A DNA stretch of 64,000 nt from UBA7446 sp965657545 (GTDB taxonomy: Bacteria; Bacteroidota; Bacteroidia; Flavobacteriales; Flavobacteriaceae), in NCBI GenBank assembly GCA_965657545.1, contig CBFHOG010000003.1, positions 62,001-126,000 of the forward strand. Direction: 5' to 3'. This document shows positions 1 through 8,863 of this stretch, in pieces; the first letter of the stretch is position 1, and every line of letters begins with the position of its first letter. The notes beneath the pieces were generated by a model that made no database searches, was not told the DNA's origin, and worked only from the letters and a program-made list of their open reading frames with translations. A program made the position numbers and the translations under genes.

Positions 1-1
1 C

Positions 2-1756
2 AATAACTATTGTAAAGAGAAATACCAGAATATAGAAAATAGGTATTCAATTTCACCCAAAATTGGAATTGCTCATAGAAGATTTTCTATAATTAACACT
101 TCACATCAAGGCTTCCAACCCATGATAAGTGAAAATCAGGAATACATTTTAGTTTTTAATGGTGAAATTTTTAATTATCTAGAGTTAAAAGAAGAATTAA
201 AAGACTCTTATTCATTTACAACAAATACTGATACTGAGGTAATTCTAGCGGCGTATAAAAAATGGGGAGACGAATGTTTCTCAAAATTTAATGGCTTTTG
301 GTCTATTTGCATAGTTGATAGAAAAAAAGAAAAAGTAATCCTGTCAAAGGATAGATTTAATCAAAAACAACTTCATTATATAATAACTGAAGACTATATC
401 TTCTTTAGTTCAGAAATCAAGCCACTATTACATCATTTAACAAACAGAAGTATTGATTATGAGGCGGCCCAATTATATCTCGCTTATGATAGAAGAGATA
501 CACTAAAGCCATCTTTATTTAAAAGCATTAATAACCTAGAAGGTGGTACATTGCTTAAAATTTGTCTTATTAATAATAAATTAAGCCATAAAACTTATTA
601 TAGCCTACCAAAACCTGGTACATTAGAACTATCAGAAAGAGAGATACTACAGGAGCTTGATAATAAACTCTATAATGCTGTAAAAATAAGATTACGATCA
701 GATGTGCCTTTGGAGGCAAATCTTAGTGGGGGATTAGATTCAAGTGCGATTGTAGCATATGCATCTAAATTATTAGGGGAAAACAAGCTGACTACACATA
801 CCTTTGATTATTCCAATACAAAAAGCTTATCAGAAAGCCTTCCTGCAAAACAAATTGCAGATTATTGTAAAGCGAAACATAGCACAATAATCTTTAACCC
901 AAATGAAATTTGGTCATCTCTCGATAATTATGTCAAAATTATAGAAGAGCCTGTTCACTCTATGGCGCCTTTTGTTCAGTGGGAAGGTTGGCACAGAATA
1001 GCTCAAGAAGGCTATAAGGTTGTTTTGCACGGTAGTGCTAACGACGAATTAATGATGGGGTATTCGTATCTAACACAAATCCAGGATATCTATAATATCA
1101 AACATCTCAGATTACCTTCTGCAATCCAATCCAAATCAATTTTTCATCCAAAAAACTTAGGCAGAATAGTAAAATGGGGACTAAAAGGTTATTATTTTAA
1201 TAATTGGAACAAACCTAGTTACAATAAAAAAATCTATCGTTCCGATTTCATAGATAGTACTAAAATCGTGGAAAATGAAATTTTAAATCTACTAAAATCA
1301 TCCAATGGTGACTCTAGAAGATATAACGATTTTCAAAAACTAAGAATACCTTATTGGAACAATGCTATGGATAAAAGTATGATGAGTATTCCTGTTGAAG
1401 TTAGATTCCCATTTCTAGATTATGAATTAGTTGATTTTGCGATGCAAGTACCTTCGTCAATGCACTACAAGAATGGTTGGTCAAAGTATCTTTTACGAAA
1501 ACTTTTAGATGGAAAAATTCCAAACGAAATTACATGGAAAAAAGACAAAGTTGGCTTTTCAGTTCCCAAAAATGACTGGATTAATAACACTTCTTTACTT
1601 TTGAATGATCGAATATTTGAAAATCAAGCAGTCCAACAAATCTATAATATAGATGCTCTAAGATCGCAATGGGACCACTTAGAGATTAATCAAAAATGGC
1701 GAATAATTAACTTCGCTATATGGAGTGAGCTTTTTGAACTAAACAATTTAAACTGA
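2..1756 (+). CDS. Asparagine synthetase-like glutamine amidotransferase, 5' truncated by window edge
   Basis: The reading frame is open from base 2, so the gene begins outside the window. The first ATG inside (122) is internal, because the upstream codons encode IGIAHRRFSIINTSHQGFQP, the conserved GATase_2 block that precedes NGEIFNYLEL. The catalytic N-terminal Cys is therefore not visible. The second domain carries the ATP-pyrophosphatase loop LSGGLDSSAIVAY (near 725-765) and later the KVGFSVP segment typical of AsnB-type enzymes. The family moves ammonia from glutamine to an adenylated carboxylate. In polysaccharide loci such paralogues are thought to amidate uronic-acid sugars (as in WbpS/WbmI-type genes) rather than make free asparagine. 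That role is inferred from context: a separate canonical asnB lies at 21604, and the next gene starts in a TGATG overlap. Confidence 0.85.
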   Translation, partial: NNYCKEKYQNIENRYSISPKIGIAHRRFSIINTSHQGFQPMISENQEYILVFNGEIFNYLELKEELKDSYSFTTNTDTEVILAAYKKWGDECFSKFNGFWSICIVDRKKEKVILSKDRFNQKQLHYIITEDYIFFSSEIKPLLHHLTNRSIDYEAAQLYLAYDRRDTLKPSLFKSINNLEGGTLLKICLINNKLSHKTYYSLPKPGTLELSEREILQELDNKLYNAVKIRLRSDVPLEANLSGGLDSSAIVAYASKLLGENKLTTHTFDYSNTKSLSESLPAKQIADYCKAKHSTIIFNPNEIWSSLDNYVKIIEEPVHSMAPFVQWEGWHRIAQEGYKVVLHGSANDELMMGYSYLTQIQDIYNIKHLRLPSAIQSKSIFHPKNLGRIVKWGLKGYYFNNWNKPSYNKKIYRSDFIDSTKIVENEILNLLKSSNGDSRRYNDFQKLRIPYWNNAMDKSMMSIPVEVRFPFLDYELVDFAMQVPSSMHYKNGWSKYLLRKLLDGKIPNEITWKKDKVGFSVPKNDWINNTSLLLNDRIFENQAVQQIYNIDALRSQWDHLEINQKWRIINFAIWSELFELNNLN

Positions 1757-2841
1757 TGAATTTTCAAGAGTTTTTAATTCAACATACTTTACGTATGTAT
1801 GATAAGGATAAAAAAATATTTCCTAATGGTCATAATGGACTATATGAAGATCCTGAAACTCCACTTCGAAATAATGCTCACTTTCTTTGTATTTTAAATT
1901 ATTTATATGAGAATGGATGGAATGAGGCCAAAAACCTAATTCATCCTATAATGGATTACATTGATAATTACGAAGGAAGTTTTAATTATCAATTTAGAAT
2001 TAAGAATGGCAAGGACAGCTCAAATGGTTTAATTGGAATCGCATGGCTAATAGAAGGAGTATCGTGTAGTTTACAAAATAACTTAGTCGCAAAAACTACT
2101 ATAGAACGAATTACTAATATTCTTTCCAACTATAATATGGATGAAAACAAAGGTGTATGGATAAATCGATTTGAGCCAAATGGAAAAATACTAGGAATTG
2201 ACAGGACTTTAAATCATCAAATTTGGTTTACAGCTATGTTAGCCAAACTAAACAAATATTTAAACAATAAAGAATTACACAGAAAGATTAATTGTTTTAT
2301 AAATCACTTTAACAAAACACGTAAGCTTAATCAGGATGGTTTGTATTATCATACATTGAACTACAGATATGAGTACTACAAAACATATATGAGACGTATC
2401 TTAAAGAATGAATATCGAAAAGAAATGAGAATAAAGGAAGTAGGATATCACTCATTCAATTTATTAGGACTTCATTTACTAAATAATTATACAAAATTAA
2501 GTCTATTCAAAAAGTATAAAAAAGATTTATCCGCTCTTAAGATTACTAACAATTCACAATACCTAAATAGCACATATGGTAATCCCTATGGCTATCCATA
2601 TAACCCACTAGGTTTCGAACATGCGGTTGTGCAATCTTTTCATTTAGACATATTTAAAAAAGATGATATTCTGAGAAATATTAATGAACAATTTAGGCTT
2701 TGGGATCCAATAGAAAAAAAAATGATATCTATCGATTCAAATACATCCAATGCTCGAATGTACGAAATGACTTATATAAACCAAGAAATAATAAATAATC
2801 TATATTTCGATATAAACAGGGGAGAATGGTATCTAAACTAA
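1756..2841 (+). CDS. Unrecognised polysaccharide-locus protein, possibly AglQ-like alpha-helical toroid
   Basis: This is a 361-residue soluble protein with no signal peptide and no membrane segment. It starts in a TGATG overlap with the amidotransferase, so it is probably translationally coupled. It is rich in Asn, Tyr and aromatic residues and has helical repeats with features such as NNAHFLCILNYLYENGW, NHQIWFTAML and NPYGYPYNPLG, which recall six-hairpin (alpha/alpha toroid) glycosidase-type folds and the AglQ-like proteins of some exopolysaccharide loci. I cannot assign catalytic residues. Its place between a sugar amidotransferase and a Wzy-like polymerase suggests a step in glycan modification or trimming. 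AT content is as high as in the rest of the locus. Only the existence of the gene is well supported; the family suggestion is weak. Confidence 0.75.
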   Translation: MNFQEFLIQHTLRMYDKDKKIFPNGHNGLYEDPETPLRNNAHFLCILNYLYENGWNEAKNLIHPIMDYIDNYEGSFNYQFRIKNGKDSSNGLIGIAWLIEGVSCSLQNNLVAKTTIERITNILSNYNMDENKGVWINRFEPNGKILGIDRTLNHQIWFTAMLAKLNKYLNNKELHRKINCFINHFNKTRKLNQDGLYYHTLNYRYEYYKTYMRRILKNEYRKEMRIKEVGYHSFNLLGLHLLNNYTKLSLFKKYKKDLSALKITNNSQYLNSTYGNPYGYPYNPLGFEHAVVQSFHLDIFKKDDILRNINEQFRLWDPIEKKMISIDSNTSNARMYEMTYINQEIINNLYFDINRGEWYLN

Positions 2842-4091
2842 AGTTTTTAGGCTTATCTTTTTCAATTGTTATATTCTTTCCTCTATTTCCAAAATCCTTT
2901 GGAAATAACTCTCAACATATATTAATCATTGCGGTATTGCTAGCATTTATAAATCTTACTTTAAATTGGAAGGTAATTACAATTAGAGAGTCTCGAAAAT
3001 TACTCTATTTCCTTTTTTTGTTTTTCTTAATTACGGTTGGATTGTTGCTTGAATTATTTCGGTCAAATTTCGGATTACAATTCAGTGATTTTCTTCCGTT
3101 ATCGAGACCCTTTTATTTAGGACTATTTTTCATGCTAGGGTATACATCTAAAATAGACCCATTTAGAGTAATTTCTAAGTTAGGTACTCCATTGAAAATA
3201 ATTGTTTCGTTAGGAGTAATTTATTCCCTAACCGAGATATTCTTAATTGACTTTATAAAAGGCCCTCTATATTTTCTATTCAAGAGAGCGGAAAGAGTAG
3301 TATTGATAGATAAATCTACCACCTGGTTTGGTGTAACATATTACAGTGGATTTTTCTGGTTGATTATTTCCAGTTTAACCTTCCACTTTTCAGATTTTAA
3401 AAGAAATAAAATATTATTCGGAATAATGGTGATTGGGTCTCTAATTCCCTTATTTCTATCTCAGAGCAGAACTATATTGATCGCCTTTATATTAGGAGTA
3501 CTATTAATGTTTTTCGACTCCAAATCATTCACAAACAATCACAATAAAAAAAACTCAATTCTACGGACAATAAAAATCTTTTTCCTTTTAGGCATTATTT
3601 CATTTACTATAAATGAATACTATGAAATGTTACTAGTCTACTTCGGCTACGTTCTTAATACTTTCGAACTACTTGTCAACGGTAAATATTACCTCTCTAA
3701 TTCTCTGATGACTAGAATGGATCAAATTTTGTGTGCGATTAGTACAAATAGGAATGTAGTATTTGGATGGGGATTAGGTAGAGGAATAGCCTTAGAGTCA
3801 ATGTATGCAGCCTACTACTACCGTTATGGCTTACCTTTTTTAATATTAACTGTTGTTCTAATCTTAAATGTTGGGCTGAAGATGAGGAAACTTACAAAGA
3901 AGAATTTACCCAATGCAGTAAAAGGATATTGCAGGTCAATGTATTTACTAATGGTTATAAGCCCTATAGCCTTTTTTTCATCGCCCATATTAGAAACGCC
4001 AAAAATAGGCTTTATCTATTTTTTCTTAATAGGATTAAGTTTAAAATTATATGAAAAAATTAAGTATAATAATACCAAACTACAACTCTAA
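2826..4091 (+). CDS. Wzy-like O-antigen/capsule polymerase, integral membrane protein
   Basis: This 421-residue polytopic membrane protein has about ten hydrophobic segments and a larger extracytoplasmic stretch near residues 265-330, the usual layout of Wzy/O-antigen ligase-type proteins. The segment LSQSRTILIAFILGVLLMFF resembles the conserved SRT-containing helix of the family, and GWGLGRG lies in the late periplasmic loop. Wzy polymerises lipid-linked repeat units on the outer face of the inner membrane. The ATG at 2826 sits 3 bases behind a purine-rich stretch (aggggag) and overlaps the previous gene by 16 bases. The 3' end overlaps the next glycosyltransferase by 41 bases, which is long but both frames are clearly coding. 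Ligase rather than polymerase activity cannot be excluded. Confidence 0.8.
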   Translation: MVSKLKFLGLSFSIVIFFPLFPKSFGNNSQHILIIAVLLAFINLTLNWKVITIRESRKLLYFLFLFFLITVGLLLELFRSNFGLQFSDFLPLSRPFYLGLFFMLGYTSKIDPFRVISKLGTPLKIIVSLGVIYSLTEIFLIDFIKGPLYFLFKRAERVVLIDKSTTWFGVTYYSGFFWLIISSLTFHFSDFKRNKILFGIMVIGSLIPLFLSQSRTILIAFILGVLLMFFDSKSFTNNHNKKNSILRTIKIFFLLGIISFTINEYYEMLLVYFGYVLNTFELLVNGKYYLSNSLMTRMDQILCAISTNRNVVFGWGLGRGIALESMYAAYYYRYGLPFLILTVVLILNVGLKMRKLTKKNLPNAVKGYCRSMYLLMVISPIAFFSSPILETPKIGFIYFFLIGLSLKLYEKIKYNNTKLQL

Positions 4092-4932
4092 GATTACACT
4101 TTTAAGGCTGTTAGAGAGTATTGAGTGGAACGATGAAACAGAAGTCATTGTTGTAGATGATAATAGTTCAAAATCACAATTTGATATTAAGGAAATGAGA
4201 TTACTATTTCCTAATGGAATATTTATTAAGAATTACAGAAAAAAAGGGGCAGGTGGGGCAAGAAATTGTGGGATAGATATTGCAAATGGTACTTTTTTAA
4301 TGTTTGCGGATAGCGATGATTTTCTAACACCCAATTATTTTAAAATTTTAAGAAACTCTTTAATTGATGATTTAGATGTTTTTTATTTTTACCCAACCAG
4401 TCGGAACGAAAAAACTCATAAAAAAGGAAACAGGCATAAAATTTACTTAGATAGATTGAAAGAGTATGAAATTACCTTACGTCGGGAAATCCTTTTTCGA
4501 ATTTATGTCCCATGGAGTAAAGTGTTTAATAAACAGTTTATCCATAACAACAACATAAACTTTGAAGAGGTTCCAGCTTCTAATGATGTTATGTTCTCTT
4601 TAAAAACTGCATTTTATGCTAAAAAAGTAAGGGTAATTAATCAAGAAATATATGTGACAACGGAGACTCCTAACTCATTAACAAACACACCAAGTTTAAA
4701 AAACTTAGAATCAAGATTTCATGTAGCCATTAGATTTAATAAATTTTTAAAAGCAAACGGATATTTAAGAGAATTGACCCCGATGGCTCCCCATATTCAC
4801 AGTTTTTTCAAGCATGTAGGTTTAACTTCTGGTATCAAAATTCTCTTTATATCATTGAAACAGAATCAACCGATTTTTTTAGGAATAAAACACTTTTTAT
4901 CAATTTTTAGACATCTAAAGAGTTCAAGTTAA
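4051..4932 (+). CDS. Family 2 glycosyltransferase
   Basis: The protein has 293 residues. The N-terminus KLSIIIPNYNS, the nucleotide-binding acid pair in VVDDNSS and the DxD-like FADSDDF (about residue 90) are the hallmarks of a GT-A fold, family 2 inverting glycosyltransferase. RNCGIDIANG, between them, is also typical. There is no membrane domain, so it is probably a cytosolic or peripheral enzyme adding a sugar to the undecaprenyl-linked repeat unit. The start is fixed by the conserved N-terminus even though it lies inside the 3' end of the polymerase gene. The stop TAA shares a base with the ATG of the next gene (TAATG). Donor and acceptor sugars cannot be told from the sequence. Confidence 0.88.
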   Translation: MKKLSIIIPNYNSKITLLRLLESIEWNDETEVIVVDDNSSKSQFDIKEMRLLFPNGIFIKNYRKKGAGGARNCGIDIANGTFLMFADSDDFLTPNYFKILRNSLIDDLDVFYFYPTSRNEKTHKKGNRHKIYLDRLKEYEITLRREILFRIYVPWSKVFNKQFIHNNNINFEEVPASNDVMFSLKTAFYAKKVRVINQEIYVTTETPNSLTNTPSLKNLESRFHVAIRFNKFLKANGYLRELTPMAPHIHSFFKHVGLTSGIKILFISLKQNQPIFLGIKHFLSIFRHLKSSS

Positions 4933-6110
4933 TGAAAATACTCTATATACACCAATATTTTAAAACCCCTAATGAACCAGGTGGGACTCGCTCATATTGG
5001 ATTTCTCAAAAGCTTATCGAAAAAGGCCACGAAGTAATCATATTAACTTCCAGAAACAATATGGATAAGTTTAAAGAAGAAATTTCAATTGATGGTATAA
5101 GTGTTATCTATCTTAACGTGAGATATGATCAAGAAATGGGACTATTTGATAGACTTATTTCTTTTGCAAGCTTTATGATTAAAACTATTAAGATTATTTT
5201 TAAATTAAGGAAGAAATACGACAAGATATATGCTACTTCTACACCTCTTACTGTGGGCATCCCTGCAATTGTTGCAAAAATATTTTTGAAAAAACCATAC
5301 ATATTTGAGGTGCGAGACTTGTGGCCTGAAGTTCCTATTCAAATGGGCGCTATAAATAATTCTTTATTAATTAAACTTTTAAAACAATTAGAAAAAACAA
5401 TCTATAATTATGCAGATTCAATTGTTGCACTTTCGCCAGGTATGCTTGATGGAGTGTTATCAACAGGCATCAACCCTAATAAAGTGCGAATGATCCCTAA
5501 TATGGCTAAACCAAACGAATTTTATCCGAGAGAAAAAAACAAATCTGTTATGGATGAATTTCAAATTCAAAATAGTCAAATAACTATTATTTATTTTGGC
5601 GCTATCGGAAAGTCGAATGGATTAATAGAGTTTGTTAAGCTTTTTAATTCATTAAAGGACAGTAATTTTAAATTGATAATTGCAGGGGAGGGCTCTGAAA
5701 AAGCTAATATTTTAAAATATGTTATTGATAATAGTATATTAAATGTTGATATTATTGGAAATTATCCTATGAATATTATCTCTGAGCTGGTAAATTGCTC
5801 CGACATTTCTCTTGTATGCTTCGCTGATATACCAATTTTATACACAAATTCTCCTAATAAATTATTTGATTCACTTTCTGCTGGCAAGCCAATTATTGTA
5901 AATTCAGCTGGTTGGACTCGTAAACTTGTTGAAGAAAACAACTGTGGATTCTATTATGATCCAAAAGTGCCTAAGTCATTTCTATTAATGATGGAACAAA
6001 TAAAATCTAGCACTTCGGTGCTTAAAAAAATGTCTGTAAATTCTAGGAAATTAAGTATAACAACTTTTGATAAAAATTTATTAACTGAACAAATTGTTGA
6101 ATTAATATGA
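4932..6110 (+). CDS. Family 4 glycosyltransferase, WbuB-like
   Basis: This 392-residue GT-B enzyme opens with KILYIHQYFKTPNEPGGTR, the N-terminal block of WbuB/WcaI-type retaining glycosyltransferases (many annotated as aminodideoxyhexose transferases). The acceptor-domain segment EVRDLWPEVP and the C-terminal donor-binding stretch NSPNKLFDSLSAGKPIIVNS, a variant of the E-x7-E region, are both present. The length is normal for GT4. The start codon overlaps the previous stop (TAATG) and the stop overlaps the next start (ATGA), so the gene sits in a tight operon. WbuB homologues transfer L-FucNAc; whether that holds here is inference and would fit a locus that makes amino-deoxy sugars. Confidence 0.88.
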   Translation: MKILYIHQYFKTPNEPGGTRSYWISQKLIEKGHEVIILTSRNNMDKFKEEISIDGISVIYLNVRYDQEMGLFDRLISFASFMIKTIKIIFKLRKKYDKIYATSTPLTVGIPAIVAKIFLKKPYIFEVRDLWPEVPIQMGAINNSLLIKLLKQLEKTIYNYADSIVALSPGMLDGVLSTGINPNKVRMIPNMAKPNEFYPREKNKSVMDEFQIQNSQITIIYFGAIGKSNGLIEFVKLFNSLKDSNFKLIIAGEGSEKANILKYVIDNSILNVDIIGNYPMNIISELVNCSDISLVCFADIPILYTNSPNKLFDSLSAGKPIIVNSAGWTRKLVEENNCGFYYDPKVPKSFLLMMEQIKSSTSVLKKMSVNSRKLSITTFDKNLLTEQIVELI

Positions 6111-7060
6111 ATATTTTAATTACCTCAGCCGGTAGAAGAGTAAGTCTGGTTAAAAGCTTCCAACAAGAATCAAAAGTTTATCATCCTGAATTACTAGTTC
6201 TTACGACGGATTTAAATCCTCAGTATTCACCAGCATGTCATATCTCGGACAAATCAATCAAAGTTGGCCTGTTCAATGACCCCGACTATATCCCGACACT
6301 TTTGGAGCATTCACTACAAAATAATATTAAACTGATTATTCCCACTCTGGACACGGAGCTTGAACTTCTTTCTAATCACAGAAAAATATTTGAAGAATCA
6401 AAAATAGATCTCCTTTTAAGTGACGATCGCTTTATCCATATTTGTAGAGATAAAAATTTAACAGCGAAATTTTTCAATCAACACGGGATATTAACTCCTA
6501 CAATTTATCACCCTACAGTTATGAAATATCCTGTGTTTGCAAAACCAAAAAATGGCAGTAATAGTAAGGGTATTTATTTCGCACAAAATGAATCCGAAAT
6601 TCCACCGATACATCTTGAATCATCAGATATGATGTTTATGGAATTTATGGACCCTAAAATATATGATGAATATACCGTAGATGCCTACTACAGTAAGGAT
6701 AACAATTTAATCTGTGCGGTCCCTAGAATTAGATTGAAGGTTGTTGGAGGGGAATCTAATCAGGGAATAACTAAGAAAAATTATCTACTGGAAATGATTA
6801 AAACCAAACTGGCTAATATACCAGGTGTAATGGGCTGTATTACACTTCAATTTTTTGTTAATAAGAGCAATGATAAAGAGATTTATGGTCTAGAAATCAA
6901 TCCTCGATTTGGGGGAGGTTATCCCTTCGCTTATAATGCAGGGGCAAATTTTCCAAAAATGATTATAAAAGAATACATTAATCATACAACAGTTCAATAC
7001 GATGAAAATTGGAAAGATAATTTTGTGAATCTGCGATACGAAAAAGAAATATTTTTTTAA
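6107..7060 (+). CDS. ATP-grasp (carbamoyl-phosphate-synthase-like) ligase
   Basis: The protein has 317 residues and an ATP-grasp fold. Its N-terminus NILITSAGRRVSLVKSF is the nucleotide-fold pre-ATP-grasp segment, the loop KPKNGSNSKGI lies near residue 150, and the metal/ATP site EINPRFGGGYPF lies near residue 264. Such enzymes activate a carboxylate as an acyl-phosphate and join it to an amine or similar nucleophile. CarB-like short ATP-grasp proteins recur in surface-polysaccharide loci, usually beside a HAD phosphatase, as here. The reaction is not settled by sequence; one possibility is attaching an amino acid or organic acid to an amino sugar. The start overlaps the previous stop (ATGA). 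Confidence 0.85.
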   Translation: MNILITSAGRRVSLVKSFQQESKVYHPELLVLTTDLNPQYSPACHISDKSIKVGLFNDPDYIPTLLEHSLQNNIKLIIPTLDTELELLSNHRKIFEESKIDLLLSDDRFIHICRDKNLTAKFFNQHGILTPTIYHPTVMKYPVFAKPKNGSNSKGIYFAQNESEIPPIHLESSDMMFMEFMDPKIYDEYTVDAYYSKDNNLICAVPRIRLKVVGGESNQGITKKNYLLEMIKTKLANIPGVMGCITLQFFVNKSNDKEIYGLEINPRFGGGYPFAYNAGANFPKMIIKEYINHTTVQYDENWKDNFVNLRYEKEIFF

Positions 7061-7064
7061 AATA

Positions 7065-7721
7065 ATGAAGGTTATTGTATTTGATTTAGATGACACTTTA
7101 TACTACGAAATCCAATTTGTTGAATCTGCTTTCAATTATATAAATCGTTATCTAATTAACCGATTTGATATCAACATCAAAAATCAGGTGCAGACCATGA
7201 TTAAAAACAGAGAGTTCAATCTTTATGATTGGATTATTTTAAACACCGATATAACAAATGAAGACTTTCCCCTAACATTGTTTCTAAATCAATACAGGTA
7301 TCATTTTCCATCAATTAAATTAAAAAAAGGTGCTGAAGAGTGTTTACTTGAATTAAAATCATTAAAATACAAAATCGGAATTATAACGGATGGCCGTTCA
7401 GTTACTCAAAGAAATAAAATTAAAGCCTTAGGGTTGGAGCAGTACTTTGAAAAGATCATTATATCTGAAGAAACAGGGTTTTCAAAACCTCATAGGCACA
7501 ATTTTCAGTTGATTGAAAAATTTTTTTCTGAAAGTTCTCATTTTACATATGTCGGAGATAATACGTCTAAAGATTTTGAATACACTCAGATTTCTAATAA
7601 ATGGAATTCTGTATGTCTTGAGGATGCAGGATATAATATACATAAACAGGATATTGATTCTTTAATGGATAAAGGCATAACATCGGTCAAAAACCTAAAA
7701 GATATAATTAAAGTAATATGA
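7065..7721 (+). CDS. HAD-family hydrolase
   Basis: The protein has 218 residues with all four HAD motifs: the nucleophile and acid in VFDLDDTLYYE, the Thr of IITDG, the Lys in SKPHRHNF, and the acidic YVGDNTSKDF. An alpha-helical C1-type cap lies between motifs I and II, as in phosphoglycolate-phosphatase-like enzymes. It probably removes phosphate from a small sugar or acyl phosphate in the cytosol. It starts 4 bases after the ATP-grasp gene and ends in an ATGA overlap with the aminotransferase, so it probably works with one of these two partners. The substrate is unknown. Confidence 0.87.
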   Translation: MKVIVFDLDDTLYYEIQFVESAFNYINRYLINRFDINIKNQVQTMIKNREFNLYDWIILNTDITNEDFPLTLFLNQYRYHFPSIKLKKGAEECLLELKSLKYKIGIITDGRSVTQRNKIKALGLEQYFEKIIISEETGFSKPHRHNFQLIEKFFSESSHFTYVGDNTSKDFEYTQISNKWNSVCLEDAGYNIHKQDIDSLMDKGITSVKNLKDIIKVI

Positions 7722-8863
7722 TTCCTCTTTCAGTACCACATCTAGCAGGAAATGAAAACAAATACGTAAAAGATTGTATTGACACAGGATGGATATCATC
7801 GGCTGGTTCATATGTTAATAAATTTGAAGAAGCCATACAGAATTACTCACGTGTAAAACATGCAATTGCATGTATGAATGGTACTGTTGGAATTCAAACA
7901 TGTTTAAATCTATTAAATGTAAAAGAGAATGACATTGTAATTACTACAAATCTAACATTTGTTGCTACTCTTAACGCAATCAGCTATACTAAAGCTACAC
8001 CACTTTTATTTGACATTAACAAGTATACTTGGCAAATCGATTTAGAATTAGTTGAAAATTGGTTAGCTGAAAATACTTTTATAGATTATTCAAGCCTAAA
8101 CCCTGTTTGTAGATTAAACGATACCAAACAAAAAGTCGCAGCAATTGTACCAGTACATGTGCTTGGAGCATTAGTTGATCTACCTAAACTGACTTCAATT
8201 TCCGAAAAGTATCACATACCAATTGTAGAAGATAGTACTGAAGCTCTTGGATCAACATATAAAGGAAAGTCAGCAGGTACATTTGGTAAATTTGGCGTGT
8301 TTAGCTTTAATGGCAACAAGATAATCTCTACTGGGGGTGGTGGGATGATTGTTACTAATGATGAACTGCTGGCTAAAAAAGCCAAACATATTACCACAAC
8401 AGCTAAAACAGATCCGTTGGACTATTTTCATGATGAAATTGGATATAATTATCGATTAGTAAATGTTTTAGCTGCCATTGGAGTCGCTCAAATGGAGAAT
8501 TTTTTAAATATTTTAAAACGTAAAAAGCAAATTGACCATATATACAGGGAGGAGCTATCAACCATTTCAGAAATTATATTTCAAGACCATATAGAAGATT
8601 CTGATCCGAATTGCTGGTTATTTACTTTCCGAACCCCTAGAATGAGAAAACTTCTAGATTATTTAAATAACAATGGGATTCAATCACGACCCTTTTGGAC
8701 TCCTATGAATAGGCTACCCATGTATTCGAATTTAAAGTATATTAACAATTCAGATGTAACGGGTAAAATATTTTCTGAATGTATAAGTATACCAAGCTCT
8801 TCAAATCTAGCCGAAATTCAACAGGAAGAAGTTATAAATAAAATTAAAAGATTTTACCATTGA
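7718..8863 (+). CDS. LegC-type PLP-dependent sugar aminotransferase (DegT/DnrJ/EryC1)
   Basis: This 381-residue fold-type I aminotransferase has the segment EDSTEALGS, followed by FSFNGNKIISTGGGG, in which Lys201 is the expected PLP-binding lysine. The NGNK and TGGGG wording matches the LegC branch, which aminates the 4-keto position of UDP-4-keto-6-deoxy-HexNAc, rather than the PseC wording. It precedes a nucleotide-sugar 4,6-dehydratase, the enzyme that would supply that keto sugar. The product would be a 4-amino-4,6-dideoxy sugar nucleotide; this is inference from family and pairing. No LegH/LegG/LegI genes are visible, so full legionaminic acid synthesis is not shown. Confidence 0.88.
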   Translation: MIPLSVPHLAGNENKYVKDCIDTGWISSAGSYVNKFEEAIQNYSRVKHAIACMNGTVGIQTCLNLLNVKENDIVITTNLTFVATLNAISYTKATPLLFDINKYTWQIDLELVENWLAENTFIDYSSLNPVCRLNDTKQKVAAIVPVHVLGALVDLPKLTSISEKYHIPIVEDSTEALGSTYKGKSAGTFGKFGVFSFNGNKIISTGGGGMIVTNDELLAKKAKHITTTAKTDPLDYFHDEIGYNYRLVNVLAAIGVAQMENFLNILKRKKQIDHIYREELSTISEIIFQDHIEDSDPNCWLFTFRTPRMRKLLDYLNNNGIQSRPFWTPMNRLPMYSNLKYINNSDVTGKIFSECISIPSSSNLAEIQQEEVINKIKRFYH

